Below, piece after piece: positions 25,498 through 34,072 of a stretch of 64,000 nucleotides of DNA. The number at the start of each line of letters is the position of its first letter. Within the stretch, counting starts at the first letter, position 1. Below the pieces are notes generated by a model. It made no database searches and had not been told where the DNA came from. It worked only from the letters and a program-made list of their open reading frames with translations. The translations under genes and the position numbers were made by a program. Source of the stretch: an uncultured Lachnospiraceae bacterium (lineage in GTDB: Bacteria; Bacillota; Clostridia; Lachnospirales; Lachnospiraceae); contig CALWET010000016.1 of the NCBI GenBank assembly GCA_944377385.1, positions 1-64,000 on the forward strand, in the 5' to 3' direction.

Positions 25498-25901
25498 TGT
25501 ATTTGCTTGATACAAATATCTGTATTTATCTTATAAAGAACTCTTATCCTTTCATGACGAAAAAAGTGTTTTCATACGAGCCTTCGGATATAGCCATATC
25601 TTCGGTCACAGTATTTGAGCTTGAGTATGGAGCAGCCAAAAGTAAATGGAGTGAAGAAACGAAGAGAAAGCTTGCCATGTTTTTATCTCCATTTACGATT
25701 TTGCATTTTTCCACGGAGGATGCCATTGCGGCAGGACAGGTACGGGCGGAGCTTGAGAAAAGCGGACGACCGATAGGACCGTATGACACGTTGATAGCAG
25801 CCCAAGGGATATCCCGTGGTCTTATCATAGTAACACACAATACAAATGAATTTATAAGAGTCCCGGGTATCAAGCTTGAGGATTGGGTCACAACCACGTG
25901 A
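25497..25901 (+). CDS. vapC: VapC-type PIN-domain toxin ribonuclease
   Basis: The 134-residue PIN protein has the acidic active site in order: Asp5 (LLDTN), Glu in VFELEYGA, Asp in GPYDTLIAA, and a C-terminal THNTNEF where the last acidic position is Asn, as in many VapC proteins. VapC toxins cleave tRNA-fMet or rRNA; the specific target cannot be told. An AGGGAGGA site lies inside the end of vapB. The pair lies at the edge of a gene-poor accessory patch. Confidence 0.92.
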   Translation: MYLLDTNICIYLIKNSYPFMTKKVFSYEPSDIAISSVTVFELEYGAAKSKWSEETKRKLAMFLSPFTILHFSTEDAIAAGQVRAELEKSGRPIGPYDTLIAAQGISRGLIIVTHNTNEFIRVPGIKLEDWVTTT

Positions 25902-25970
25902 TCAGATATATTAAAATTTAGACGTCAGTCTCATCAGAGTACAAGTCTGGCTTTCTTATGCCCAGAAGGG

Positions 25971-26084
25971 CTAAGGATGCGTCTGCTGCCGAAGTTCTAT
26001 GACTAAGGTCAGCAATGCAATGATAAACATACCAAAGGCCATCAGGTCTTTATAGTCAAATTTCGAGTAAATAGCTTCTTTCAC
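25971..26084 (-). CDS. Possible 37-residue holin-like membrane toxin
   Basis: The GTG-started frame encodes a 37-residue peptide: a charged amphipathic start (VKEAIYSKFDYKDL), one hydrophobic helix (MAFGMFIIALLTLVIEL) and a polar end (RQQTHP). The GMFIIALLTLVI core resembles the putative holin-like toxin (Hol-Tox) family of Firmicutes, from memory. A promoter TTGAAA-18-TAAAAT lies upstream on the same strand (26138-26167). The weak point is the start: AAGGAG at 26104-26109 is 19 bases from this GTG and too close to an alternative GTG at 26102. A GCCC-TTCT-GGGC hairpin overlaps the 3' end. It could be the toxin of a type I system. Confidence 0.5.
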   Translation of the reverse strand: MKEAIYSKFDYKDLMAFGMFIIALLTLVIELRQQTHP

Positions 26085-26137
26085 ATCTCTCTCAGATACC
26101 ACTCTCCTTTTTTTTAGGAAAATATAAGGTGTACTTT

Positions 26138-26167
26138 ATTTTATCCTAAAAATAACATCCCTTTCAA
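26138..26167 (-). promoter_or_regulatory. Candidate promoter for the small membrane peptide
   Basis: Read on the minus strand, TTGAAA (26162-26167) is followed by 18 bases and TAAAAT (26138-26143). An AT-rich inverted repeat (TTTTTAGGA with TCCTAAAAA, 26111-26153) overlaps it. The surrounding region 26085-26368 shows no other gene with good support. Confidence 0.5.
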
Positions 26168-26368
26168 TGAAGTAAGATCGAATTAAAAATCGTGAAGAAT
26201 ACGCCTCTTATTGCGCAAAATCTGTACATTTTAAGATCATGAAATAAATTAAAACTGAATATGGGGACATAGCCCAAATCAACACAAAAATCAAAGAGGA
26301 AAAAGATATGCGCAGATCAGTGAAATCAAGGACTTTTATCTATAATGGGATATGCCTGTCAAACGAGC

Positions 26369-27220
26369 CTACGGACGGCTTTGGGATGTACTCTTAAAGC
26401 TGCTGGGGCTTGTGCCGAAGCGGCTTTTGAATGCTCGATAAAATGTAGCAGTATCACGGAAGCCAGCCTCATAGCAGGCATCTGTGACGGAGGCTCCGGA
26501 AAGCAGGCTCTGTCTTGCAAGATAGAGCCTTTTTTCTGTTATGTATTTATGCAGAGTATAACCGGTCTCAGCTTTGAAAAGATGCATCAGATAGGTCCTG
26601 TTTACATGGACGCCCTCGGCTATCATATCTATGGAGAGTCCTTCCCTCATATGATGATTTATGTATGCCAGGGCTTCAAGTATCACCGGGTTTGAGGAGG
26701 AAAGGCTGGCACTGCCTGAAAGCTCCTCTGCCATAAGGTTGCTTAGCCATATGGAAAAGGCCAGTATGAGAGATCTTTGGTAGAGCTCTGAAAAGGCTGC
26801 CGTATCCCGGGAGCCGACAAGCAGTGAGGAAAACATTGATAGCTCCGCCTCCCTTGTTCCCTTGAGCTCGGAAAGATGATACACATTCTCGGAGAGCTCC
26901 GTAAAAAGCCGTGAGAGGCCGTTCCCATCTTCGGTGATTCCTGATATGAAATCGGGAGCAAGATATATTATCAGCCGCTCATAGTCCTGGGCATCGTGGA
27001 TGGTCAGACGATGCAGCTGTCCTGCTGGGACTATCACCAGGTCCAGGGGCCTAAGATCATAGTTTCTGCCTTCTATAAAATAGCTGACATTGCCGTTAAG
27101 GAAAAGCAGCAGCTTGTGAAAGTCATGGTAATGAGGCGAGATCTCGAGCTCGCTCCTGTCTTTAAGATAGAAGATCCTGTGGTCTCCTTCTATATAGCCT
27201 TTTCTTTTTCTTTCTTCCAT
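26369..27220 (-). CDS. AraC family transcriptional regulator
   Basis: The 283-residue protein has an N-terminal cupin-like sensing domain (HYHDFHKLLLFLNGNVSYFI, IVPAGQLHRL) and a C-terminal double helix-turn-helix (residues about 185-275; INHHMREGLSIDMIAEGVHVNRTYLMHLFK, then ASVTDACYEAGFRDTATFYRAFKSRFGTSPSSF). This is the layout of sugar-responsive AraC regulators. No Shine-Dalgarno precedes the ATG at 27220. An extended -10 (TGGTATAAA) ends only seven bases before it, so the mRNA is probably leaderless. No sugar-uptake operon adjoins it; its target is unknown. Confidence 0.88.
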   Translation of the reverse strand: MEERKRKGYIEGDHRIFYLKDRSELEISPHYHDFHKLLLFLNGNVSYFIEGRNYDLRPLDLVIVPAGQLHRLTIHDAQDYERLIIYLAPDFISGITEDGNGLSRLFTELSENVYHLSELKGTREAELSMFSSLLVGSRDTAAFSELYQRSLILAFSIWLSNLMAEELSGSASLSSSNPVILEALAYINHHMREGLSIDMIAEGVHVNRTYLMHLFKAETGYTLHKYITEKRLYLARQSLLSGASVTDACYEAGFRDTATFYRAFKSRFGTSPSSFKSTSQSRP

Positions 27221-27227
27221 GTATATA

Positions 27228-27236
27228 TTTATACCA
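27228..27236 (-). promoter_or_regulatory. Extended -10 promoter giving a leaderless araC-type mRNA
   Basis: On the minus strand TG-G-TATAAA occupies 27236-27228. The expected transcription start falls at or within a base or two of the ATG at 27220, and no ribosome binding site is present. Confidence 0.5.
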
Positions 27237-27312
27237 TATTTTTGACATGATCAATCTTTTTTTATGAAGTTACTTAGAGCATACATCTCCTAAAGCATAT
27301 ATGAGCTTTTTA

Positions 27313-27321
27313 TGATATAAT
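27313..27321 (+). promoter_or_regulatory. Extended -10 promoter for fhs
   Basis: TG-A-TATAAT at 27313-27321 matches the extended -10 consensus. The leader then contains an imperfect hairpin, GGTCT (27339-27343) with AGACC (27366-27370) enclosing GTTT/AAAC. I saw no ZTP or THF riboswitch signature in it. Confidence 0.5.
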
Positions 27322-27390
27322 TGTCGGAAATGAGGATTGGTCTGTTTGAGAGGGAAACGGAGAAGAGACCATGTGAGCCAAGGAGGAGAT

Positions 27391-29070
27391 ATGACAAGGC
27401 AGAGGACAGACATAGAGATCGCTCAGGAGGCAAGACTGTGCCCCATAGGGGAGATAGCAGATTCTCTTGGTATAGCTGAGGAATATGTGGAGCAGTATGG
27501 AAAATATAAGGCAAAAATAGATAACAGACTGCTTTCCGATATGAAGGATGAAAAAGATGGCAGGCTCATACTGGTGACTGCCATTACGCCCACTCCTGCG
27601 GGAGAGGGCAAGACCACCACGTCCATAGGCCTGGCCGATGGGCTTCGCAGGATCGGTAAAAAGAGCGTTCTTGCTCTTCGTGAGCCAAGCCTTGGTCCGG
27701 TATTTGGCATAAAGGGAGGAGCGGCAGGCGGAGGCTACGCCCAGGTAGTGCCCATGGAGGATATCAACCTGCATTTTACGGGAGATTTTCATGCCATAGG
27801 GGCTGCAAACAATCTGCTGGCAGCGATGCTGGACAATCATATATATCAGGGAAACAGCCTAGGCATAGATGTAAAAAGGGTCGTGTGGAAGCGTGCCGTG
27901 GACATGAATGACAGGCAGCTGAGAAATCTGGTGGACGGCCTTGGAAAGCGTACAGACGGTGTGCCAAGAGAGGACGGCTTTGAGATAACGGTGGCCTCTG
28001 AGATCATGGCTGTGCTCTGCCTTGCCGCAGACCTGCACGATCTAAAGGACAGGCTTGGGCGCATCATAGTCGCCTACAGGCATGATGGCAGCCCTGTGAC
28101 CTGCAGAGACCTGAAGGCTCAGGGAGCTATGGCTGCGCTTTTAAAGGATGCCATCAAGCCAAATCTCGTGCAGACCCTGGAGCATACACCGGCCTTTGTA
28201 CACGGAGGGCCTTTTGCAAACATAGCCCATGGCTGCAATAGTGTGACGGCTACACGCATGGCCATGAAGCTTTCTGATTATACCGTGACGGAGGCTGGCT
28301 TTGGAGCTGATCTTGGAGCCGAGAAGTTCATGGACATCAAGTGCCGTATGTCTGGGCTTAGGCCCTCCTGTGTGGTTGTAGTGGCCACGGTCAGGGCCCT
28401 CAAGATGCACGGAGGCGCAGGCAAGGACGAGCTTTCAAAGGAGGACCTTGCTGCTCTGAAAAAAGGTCTGCCAAATCTTTTTCGTCATGTGGAAAACATG
28501 ACTAAGGTCTACGGAATACCCGCAGTGGTGGCGGTAAACGCCTTTCCCACGGATACTGAGGCAGAGCAGAGGCTCATCATGGACAGCTGCAATGAAAGAG
28601 GTTTCAGAGCTGTGCTTTCAACGGTGTGGGCTCAAGGAGGAGCCGGAGCCGTAGAGCTTGCAAAGGCAGTGACAGAGCTTTGTGAGCAGGACTCAGAGCT
28701 TCATTTTGCCTATGGCGACGAGCTTTCCATAGAGGAAAAGATAGATGCCATATCAAGGCGCATCTATCATGCCGACGGGGCGGATCTCACGCCCCAGGCC
28801 AGGACAGCGGCAAAAGAGCTTACAGAGCTCGGATTTTCGTCACTTCCTATATGCATGGCAAAGACGCAGTACAGCTTTTCTGACGATCCGTCTCTCCTTG
28901 GAGCGCCGGAGGGCTTCAGGATCACTGTCAGGGATCTCAAGGTAAAAGCCGGGGCCGGCTTTATAGTTGGCTACACCGGCGACATACTGACCATGCCCGG
29001 GCTGCCCAGGGTACCGGCAGCAGAGGGTATAGATGTGACGGATGAGGGAATCATCACAGGACTGTTCTGA
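27391..29070 (+). CDS. fhs: Formate--tetrahydrofolate ligase
   Basis: Makes 10-formyl-THF from formate, THF and ATP, feeding purine synthesis or the Wood-Ljungdahl methyl branch. The 559-residue length is normal. The P-loop-like [20 protein letters not shown] (about 63-82), [19 protein letters not shown] and [13 protein letters not shown] segments are diagnostic. ATG 27391 follows AAGGAGGAGA. fchA lies 141 bases downstream, giving the next step (10-formyl-THF to methenyl-THF). No acetyl-CoA synthase genes are visible, so an anabolic role is the safe reading. Confidence 0.96.
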   Translation: MTRQRTDIEIAQEARLCPIGEIADSLGIAEEYVEQYGKYKAKIDNRLLSDMKDEKDGRLILVTAITPTPAGEGKTTTSIGLADGLRRIGKKSVLALREPSLGPVFGIKGGAAGGGYAQVVPMEDINLHFTGDFHAIGAANNLLAAMLDNHIYQGNSLGIDVKRVVWKRAVDMNDRQLRNLVDGLGKRTDGVPREDGFEITVASEIMAVLCLAADLHDLKDRLGRIIVAYRHDGSPVTCRDLKAQGAMAALLKDAIKPNLVQTLEHTPAFVHGGPFANIAHGCNSVTATRMAMKLSDYTVTEAGFGADLGAEKFMDIKCRMSGLRPSCVVVVATVRALKMHGGAGKDELSKEDLAALKKGLPNLFRHVENMTKVYGIPAVVAVNAFPTDTEAEQRLIMDSCNERGFRAVLSTVWAQGGAGAVELAKAVTELCEQDSELHFAYGDELSIEEKIDAISRRIYHADGADLTPQARTAAKELTELGFSSLPICMAKTQYSFSDDPSLLGAPEGFRITVRDLKVKAGAGFIVGYTGDILTMPGLPRVPAAEGIDVTDEGIITGLF

Positions 29071-29211
29071 GTTATTCATCAAGCTTTCAAAAATCACAGC
29101 CTTGTTCTGAGTTGCACCCTGGACCTGAAAAAAGGATGCATGAAGGGGAAGGCAGCGATTAAAATATAGGGAAGCAGAAACAGAGCCCAGGAAAAGAAAG
29201 AGGTAGAGATC

Positions 29212-29853
29212 TTGAAATATGAGTTTGAAAAGCAGAGTATAGAGGCTTTTATGTCAGAGCTTGCTTCAAAAAGCTCAGTGCCGGGAGGCGGGGGAGCTGC
29301 AGGGCTCATAGCGGCCACAGGAGCTGCCCTTTCCTCCATGGTGGCAAATCTGACCGTGGGCAAGCCAAAGTATGCCGGGGTAAATGACGACATGGTCAGG
29401 ATCCTTGCAGATTGCGAAGGACTCAGAGAAAGGCTCATCTCCCTTATGAACAGGGACGCTGAGGCCTTTGAGCCTCTGAGCCGGGCCTACAGGCTTCCAT
29501 CGGACACGGAGGAGGAAAAGGCTGAAAAGACAAGGGTCATGGAGCAGTGTCTGAGAGACAGTGCTCTGGTGCCTCTGGAGCTTATGAAGGCCTGCTGTGC
29601 CGGAATAGATATGGCACTGGAGCTGTCAGAGAAGGGCTCAAGGCTTGTGCTCAGTGATGCAGGCTGTGCGGCAGCGGCCTTTTCCGCATCCCTCAGAAGC
29701 GCCTGGCTCAATGTCTGCATCAATACCTCCTCCATGCAGGATAGAGCTTATGCGCAGAAGCTTGAGGCTGAAGGGGAAGAACTTCTTTCCCTTGGCCTTG
29801 AAAGAGCAGATAGGGCATACTTTGCCGTGCTATCGGCTTTGAAAAGGCGGTGA
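29212..29853 (+). CDS. fchA: Methenyltetrahydrofolate cyclohydrolase (FTCD-C family)
   Basis: Interconverts 10-formyl-THF and 5,10-methenyl-THF. The 213-residue all-helical cyclodeaminase/cyclohydrolase fold is marked by SVPGGGGAAGLIAATGAALSSMVANLTVGKPKY (about 23-55), EAFEPLSRAYRLP, and the C-terminal DAGCAAAAFSASLRSAWLNVCINTSS. The best start is TTG at 29212 behind AAAGAGGTAGAGA, which gives the family N-terminus (KYEFEKQSIEAFM); no ATG fits. Proximity to fhs supports cyclohydrolase rather than histidine-degradation formiminotransferase function. Confidence 0.88.
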   Translation: MKYEFEKQSIEAFMSELASKSSVPGGGGAAGLIAATGAALSSMVANLTVGKPKYAGVNDDMVRILADCEGLRERLISLMNRDAEAFEPLSRAYRLPSDTEEEKAEKTRVMEQCLRDSALVPLELMKACCAGIDMALELSEKGSRLVLSDAGCAAAAFSASLRSAWLNVCINTSSMQDRAYAQKLEAEGEELLSLGLERADRAYFAVLSALKRR

Positions 29854-29905
29854 TGAAAGAAAATAAAAAGCTTATCCTGTATTATGTGATAATTCAATAA
29901 AACAT

Positions 29906-29957
29906 AAATAATGCCGCAGGGTCACAAAAGACATCCTGCGGCACGCATTATTTTTTA
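29906..29957. terminator. Terminator between fchA and metK
   Basis: GCCGCAGG (29913-29920) pairs with CCTGCGGC (29935-29942), extended by AATAAT/ATTATT, then TTTTTT. It can serve both converging genes. Confidence 0.9.
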
Positions 29958-30036
29958 ATACATTTTGTCAGAAAATCAAATCCTTCTTTAACTAAGGACA
30001 TCATATAGCTTTGTATATCTCAGCAATAGCTCATCC

Positions 30037-31227
30037 TTATTGCAGTGCTTCTACAGCTGCTTTGAGCTCCTCGACTTTATCCGTGTGCTCCCAGGGAAGA
30101 TTCACATCTGTGCGTCCGAAGTGTCCGTATGCAGAGGTCTGCTTATATATAGGCCTCCTCAGATCCAGCATTTTGATTATGCCGGCAGGCCTGAAATCAA
30201 AGACCTTCCTTATGGCCTCGGTGAGCAGCTCCTCAGGTACCTTTGAGGTGCCAAAGGTATTTATCATGACAGAGGTAGGTGTAGCCACTCCGATGGCATA
30301 GCTCAGCTGTATCTCTACTCTGTCGCAGAGTCCTGCGGCTACCAGGTTCTTTGCCGCATATCTGGCTGCATAGCTGGCACTCCTGTCCACCTTTGTGGGA
30401 TCCTTTCCTGAGTAAGCTCCGCCGCCGTGACGGGCATATCCGCCATAGGAATCCACGATGATCTTGCGTCCTGTAAGGCCGCTGTCCCCATGAGGGCCTC
30501 CAATGACAAAACGGCCTGTGGGATTGATATAATACTTGGTATCCTCATCCAGCATATCTGAAGGCACCACGGCCTTTATGACCTTTTCCATGACATCTGC
30601 CTCGATCTGCTCATGAGTCACATTGGGATCGTGCTGGGTGCTGACTACTATGGCATCTATGCGGATGGGATGCCCTGCATCGTCATATTCCACGGTGACC
30701 TGGGACTTGCCGTCCGGACGCAGATAGGTGAGCTCTCCGCTCTTTCTGAGCTCCGAGAGGCGGCGTGTCAGCTTGTGAGCCATCATTATGGGATAAGGCA
30801 TGAGCTCGGGAGTCTCATTGCAGGCATAGCCAAACATCATGCCCTGATCGCCGGCTCCAATGGAGGATATGTCCTCCTGGCCTTCCTTTGCCTCCAGGCT
30901 CTTGTCGACACCCAGAGCTATGTCGCCGGACTGCTGTCCGATGGCGGTTATGACTCCGCAGGTCTCGCAGTCAAAGCCGTACTTTGCCCTGTCATAGCCT
31001 GTCTCCCTGACTGTTTCCCTGACGATGTCCTGGATATTTACGGAAGCCTTGGAGCTTATCTCTCCTATGACGACTATAAGGCCGGTGGTGCATGCCGTTT
31101 CACAGGCCACCCGGCTCATGGGATCCTTTTCCAGGTAGGCGTCAAGTATGGCATCTGATATGCGGTCGCATATCTTGTCGGGATGTCCCTCTGTTACGCT
31201 TTCTGAAGTAAACAAACGTCTTTCCAA
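30037..31227 (-). CDS. metK: S-adenosylmethionine synthetase
   Basis: Makes SAM from methionine and ATP. The 396-residue protein has [10 protein letters not shown] near the start, [12 protein letters not shown] (ATP-binding hexapeptide region) and [23 protein letters not shown] (P-loop-like). The start is TTG at 31227: AAAGGAG is 7 bases upstream and the protein then begins [15 protein letters not shown] as in other MetK proteins. Upstream in-frame ATGs at 31251 and 31368 would add leader sequence. Expression is under a SAM-I riboswitch and terminator (31313-31471), an uncommon but known feedback arrangement in Firmicutes. Confidence 0.96.
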   Translation of the reverse strand: MERRLFTSESVTEGHPDKICDRISDAILDAYLEKDPMSRVACETACTTGLIVVIGEISSKASVNIQDIVRETVRETGYDRAKYGFDCETCGVITAIGQQSGDIALGVDKSLEAKEGQEDISSIGAGDQGMMFGYACNETPELMPYPIMMAHKLTRRLSELRKSGELTYLRPDGKSQVTVEYDDAGHPIRIDAIVVSTQHDPNVTHEQIEADVMEKVIKAVVPSDMLDEDTKYYINPTGRFVIGGPHGDSGLTGRKIIVDSYGGYARHGGGAYSGKDPTKVDRSASYAARYAAKNLVAAGLCDRVEIQLSYAIGVATPTSVMINTFGTSKVPEELLTEAIRKVFDFRPAGIIKMLDLRRPIYKQTSAYGHFGRTDVNLPWEHTDKVEELKAAVEALQ

Positions 31228-31312
31228 ATCCTGCTCCTTTCGCTGCTTCATGGCAGCCAATGATCTCGTGAACCTTTTCCCGGATCTTAAATCCCTTTGA
31301 TTTATTGCACTT

Positions 31313-31339
31313 AAAAGCCCGTGTCTTTTGAACACGGGC
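31313..31339 (-). terminator. Riboswitch-controlled terminator before metK
   Basis: On the minus strand GCCCGTGT (31339-31332) pairs with ACACGGGC (31324-31317), followed by TTTTAAG. It lies 17 bases after the SAM aptamer, as the expression platform. Confidence 0.9.
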
Positions 31340-31355
31340 GAATGATCTAAGATCG

Positions 31356-31471
31356 CCTTGTTGTTCAAAGCAAGCGCTTCGCTCAGGCAGGCACCTTCCT
31401 CAGGCTGCGTATTCCTGAAGGGGTTGCCGTGGCTTCACAGGTCCTATGTACCTCCACCACTCGAAACAAGG
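31356..31471 (-). ncRNA. SAM-I (S-box) riboswitch aptamer upstream of metK
   Basis: Read on the minus strand, P1 is CCTTGTT (31471-31465) paired with AACAAGG (31362-31356). Inside are GTGGTGGAGG, then GTGAAGCCACGGCAACC, the most conserved S-box core, and GGAAGGTGCCTGCC. P3 is CTTCAGG with CCTGAGG, and P4 is the AGCG/CGCT hairpin. These match the SAM-I consensus in order and spacing. Bound SAM should favour the terminator at 31313-31339 and switch metK off. Not folded computationally. Confidence 0.93.
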
Positions 31472-31496
31472 TTCAGTATTTGATTGCGTAAAATGT

Positions 31497-31525
31497 ACTA
31501 TAGCACAGGTTTTTCTTTTATTCAA
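31497..31525 (-). promoter_or_regulatory. Promoter of the riboswitch-metK transcript
   Basis: On the minus strand TTGAAT (31525-31520), a 17-base spacer and TATAGT (31502-31497) place the start about 18 bases before the aptamer P1. Confidence 0.7.
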
Positions 31526-31580
31526 GACCGTTATAGGATATAATTATCAAAGGAGAAGATATTTTCAGGAGGAGGCATAT

Positions 31581-32210
31581 ATGGATAAGCATTACACCAT
31601 AGTGATTCAGAGACAGTTCGGATCTCAGGGCCGCAATATAGCCAGACTCGTAGCAGACAGGCTGGGGATTAAATTCTATGACAGGGACATAGTTGAAAAG
31701 GTGGCCACCACCCTTGGACTGCCCATATCACAGATAGCCGAGGAAGAGGAAAAGGCCGGCAGCGGACTCAGATACATCATGGCCAAGTTCCCTCTGGGTA
31801 CGGACGATGCCTATATGCAGAACATGATATTCCAGGTGCAGAAGGACATCATCCTTGATGTGGCAGAGAGGGAGAATTGTATCATAGTGGGACGCTGTGC
31901 AGACTATCTGCTCAGAGACAGGAAGGACAATCTCAATATTTACATCTATGCTCCCTATTCCTACAGGCTGGATACCTGTATCAAAAAGTACGGCATGACA
32001 GCAGAGGAGGCAAAGCATATGATAGCCTCTGTTGACAAGGCAAGGAACAATTACCACAAGCGTTATACAGGCACACTGCCCTCGGATACGGAAAACATGG
32101 ATCTTATGATAAATTCCTCCATCATGGAGATAGAGGATGTGGCTGACATGATAGTAACGACGGCAAAAAAGATGTTTGGCATAGAGGAGAACCCCCATGT
32201 GGTGATCTGA
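31581..32210 (+). CDS. Cytidylate kinase-like family protein
   Basis: The 209-residue P-loop kinase relative begins HYTIVIQRQFGSQGRNIARLVADRLG, where GSQGRNIA replaces the Walker A of true Cmk, followed by FYDRDIV and IIVGRCADYLLRD. It matches the cytidylate kinase-like family (AAA_26/cytidylate_kin2) common in Clostridia. The LID/Lys-Arg region is RNNYHKRYTG. True CMP kinase is usually a separate gene, so the substrate is uncertain. ATG 31581 follows AGGAGGAGG. It is divergent from metK. Confidence 0.82.
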   Translation: MDKHYTIVIQRQFGSQGRNIARLVADRLGIKFYDRDIVEKVATTLGLPISQIAEEEEKAGSGLRYIMAKFPLGTDDAYMQNMIFQVQKDIILDVAERENCIIVGRCADYLLRDRKDNLNIYIYAPYSYRLDTCIKKYGMTAEEAKHMIASVDKARNNYHKRYTGTLPSDTENMDLMINSSIMEIEDVADMIVTTAKKMFGIEENPHVVI

Positions 32211-32242
32211 AAATATGGCATAAATGATATAAAAATAAATGC

Positions 32243-32271
32243 TTGACAGATATTGAAACAGCCTTTATAAT
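32243..32271 (+). promoter_or_regulatory. Consensus sigma-A promoter of the amino acid importer operon
   Basis: TTGACA (32243-32248), exactly 17 bases, TATAAT (32266-32271). Both hexamers are perfect consensus, so regulation is likely to be after initiation or by a repressor. Confidence 0.85.
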
Positions 32272-32304
32272 ATGCAGCATATAATTTTTGTATGTCGCAT
32301 GAGC

Positions 32305-32340
32305 AAAGGGGCTCGAACCAAGGTTCGGGCCCCTTTTGTG
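32305..32340 (+). terminator. Attenuator-like hairpin in the importer leader
   Basis: AAAGGGGCTCGAACC (32305-32319) pairs with GGTTCGGGCCCCTTT (32322-32336) through 15 positions, one of them a G-U pair, followed by T and G. It lies about 27 bases after the predicted start and 72 bases before the gene, so it may act as an attenuator. No competing stem or leader peptide was recognised. Confidence 0.6.
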
Positions 32341-32411
32341 CTGCTTCAGGCAAAAGCCCGCAGAGGATCAGGACAGATCCATATGAATTAAGGAGAACAG
32401 GACAGGAGATT

Positions 32412-33143
32412 ATGGCTGATTTTGTAAAGATAGAGCATTTGAGCAAGAATTTTGGAGACTTTGAAGCTCTGAAGGATATAGATCTGACAGTAAAGGAGGG
32501 GGAAAAGCTGGTCATCATAGGTCCCTCAGGTTCAGGAAAATCCACGCTGATACGCTGCATGAATTATCTTGAGGAGCCAACCTCCGGTACGGTCACCATA
32601 GAGGGAGAGGTGCTTAGCAGAAAGAACCGCAGGGAGCTGGCAAAGAAATATTCGGCCATGGTCTTTCAGCAGTTCAATCTTTACCCGCATCTGACGGTTT
32701 TGGAAAATCTGATACTGGCTCCAATGAAGCTGCAGCACGTATCCAGAAAGGATGCGGTGGCGGAGGCCATGAAATGTCTAAAGAGGGTAGGACTTGAGGA
32801 AAAAGCCTATATGTATCCAAATCAGCTTTCAGGAGGACAGCAGCAGAGGGTGGCCATAGCCAGGGCGCTGTGCACCAGGCAAAAGCTCATACTTTTTGAC
32901 GAGCCCACCTCGGCTCTGGACCCGGAGATGGTGCAGGAGGTCCTGAACGTTATGATAGAGCTGGCAAAGGACAATATCACCATGGTGGTGGTGACCCATG
33001 AGATGGGCTTTGCAAGACAGGTGGCGGACAGAGTCATATTCCTCCACAGAGGCCAGATCATAGAGGAGGGCACACCGGAGCACTTCTTTACGAACCCGGA
33101 AAATGATAGGACAAAGGAATTTTTGAGCAAGATAATACATTAA
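32412..33143 (+). CDS. glnQ: Polar amino acid ABC transporter, ATP-binding protein
   Basis: Energises import by the two membrane subunits downstream. The 243-residue PAAT-family ATPase has Walker [10 protein letters not shown] (about 37-45), Q-loop [11 protein letters not shown], signature LSGGQQQR and Walker [16 protein letters not shown], all intact. ATG 32412 follows CAGGAG; in-frame upstream codons from 32292 run through the leader hairpin and are not expected to be translated. Gene order ATPase, binding protein, permease, permease is that of Bacillus glnQHMP, hence the symbol, but glutamate or aspartate are equally possible substrates. Confidence 0.9.
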   Translation: MADFVKIEHLSKNFGDFEALKDIDLTVKEGEKLVIIGPSGSGKSTLIRCMNYLEEPTSGTVTIEGEVLSRKNRRELAKKYSAMVFQQFNLYPHLTVLENLILAPMKLQHVSRKDAVAEAMKCLKRVGLEEKAYMYPNQLSGGQQQRVAIARALCTRQKLILFDEPTSALDPEMVQEVLNVMIELAKDNITMVVVTHEMGFARQVADRVIFLHRGQIIEEGTPEHFFTNPENDRTKEFLSKIIH

Positions 33144-33193
33144 AGAGATCTAACTGAAAATAAAGATCAGAGAGAGATCTAACTGAAAATAAA
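33144..33193 (+). repeat. Direct repeat between the ATPase and binding-protein genes
   Basis: A 21-base unit beginning AGAGATCTAACTG occurs at 33144-33164 and again at 33173-33193, identical as read. It separates the glnQ-like stop from the ribosome binding site of the binding-protein gene and may reflect slippage. Confidence 0.8.
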
Positions 33194-33212
33194 AATTCAG
33201 AGGAGGTAGATT

Positions 33213-34058
33213 ATGAAGATCAAAAGGTTATCGGCACTTGTTTTAGCAGGAATGATGGTATTTTCCCTTTCGGCCTGTGGAGGCTCAGGAGATTCAGGAA
33301 CTTCTGCTTCCGGAGAGGATACCTCGGTCCAGGATATAGTGGACAGAGGTGTGATGAAGGTCGGAGTAAAGGCCGATGTGCCCAAGTTTTCTCTCCAGGA
33401 TACTGCCACGGGAGAATATGTTGGCTTTGAGGATGACCTGGCCTATGAGATAGCAGGAGAGATCTTTGGTGTTACCGCTGACGAGGCCAAGGAGCAGGGC
33501 CTTGTGGAGTTCCAGGCCGTAAATGCAAAGACCAGGGGACCGCTTGTGGAAAATGGAGAGCTGGACTGTGTCATAGCTACCTTTACCATCACTGATGAGC
33601 GCAAGGAGACCTATAACTTCTCTCCGGCATATTATACGGATGCCGTAGGCATACTTGTCAATGCGGATTCAGGCATAGCATCCATAGAGGATCTGGATGG
33701 CAAGATCATAGGTGTTGCCCAGAGCTCTACCTCTCAGGAGGAGTTCAACAAGTACATAGAGGAAAACGGCATAGATGTGGCACCCAGCTTCCAGGAATTT
33801 GCTACTTATCCGGAACTGGCCCAGGCCCTTGCCGCAAAGCAGATAGATGCATTCTCAGTAGACAGGGCCATACTTGAGGGCTACAGGAACGATTCAAACA
33901 TGTTCCTAGACGTAAGATACGGATTCCAGGACTATGGAGTATGCTCAGCAAAGGAAAAGACAGGGCTTGCCGAGCTCATATCCACAAAGATACAGACAAT
34001 GCTGGATAACGGCGAGATCACGGCACTGCTTGAAAAGCATGACATCAGTGTAGAATAA
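33213..34058 (+). CDS. glnH: Amino acid ABC transporter, substrate-binding lipoprotein
   Basis: Captures the amino acid outside the membrane. The 281-residue SBP_bac_3 protein starts with a lipoprotein signal (MKIKRLSALVLAGMMVFSLSAC; lipid cysteine at residue 22). The mature domain begins VDRGVMKVGVKADVPKFS and contains GFEDDLAYEIA, DCVIATFTITDERKETYNFSPAYY and VAQSSTSQEEF. The TITDER...FS segment is typical of glutamate/glutamine/aspartate binders, where the Arg contacts the ligand carboxylate. The exact ligand is not determined. CAGAGGAGG precedes the ATG, consistent with high expression. Confidence 0.93.
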   Translation: MKIKRLSALVLAGMMVFSLSACGGSGDSGTSASGEDTSVQDIVDRGVMKVGVKADVPKFSLQDTATGEYVGFEDDLAYEIAGEIFGVTADEAKEQGLVEFQAVNAKTRGPLVENGELDCVIATFTITDERKETYNFSPAYYTDAVGILVNADSGIASIEDLDGKIIGVAQSSTSQEEFNKYIEENGIDVAPSFQEFATYPELAQALAAKQIDAFSVDRAILEGYRNDSNMFLDVRYGFQDYGVCSAKEKTGLAELISTKIQTMLDNGEITALLEKHDISVE

Positions 34059-34072
34059 GAAGGATATAATTT

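Noticed and set aside
25902..26368. Insertion sequence or integrase remnant in the gene-poor patch
   Set aside because: No transposase-like frame and no terminal inverted repeats with flanking duplication were found; only an AT-rich inverted repeat near 26111-26153.
26308..26397. A 29-codon plus-strand frame (MRRSVKSRTFIYNG...) behind AGAGGAAAAAG
   Set aside because: It overlaps the 3' end of the AraC-type gene on the other strand, has no recognisable features and no promoter; kept out for lack of support.
27322..27390. Possible ZTP or THF riboswitch before fhs
   Set aside because: The leader is only about 69 bases and lacks the conserved cores of either class; only a simple imperfect hairpin is present.
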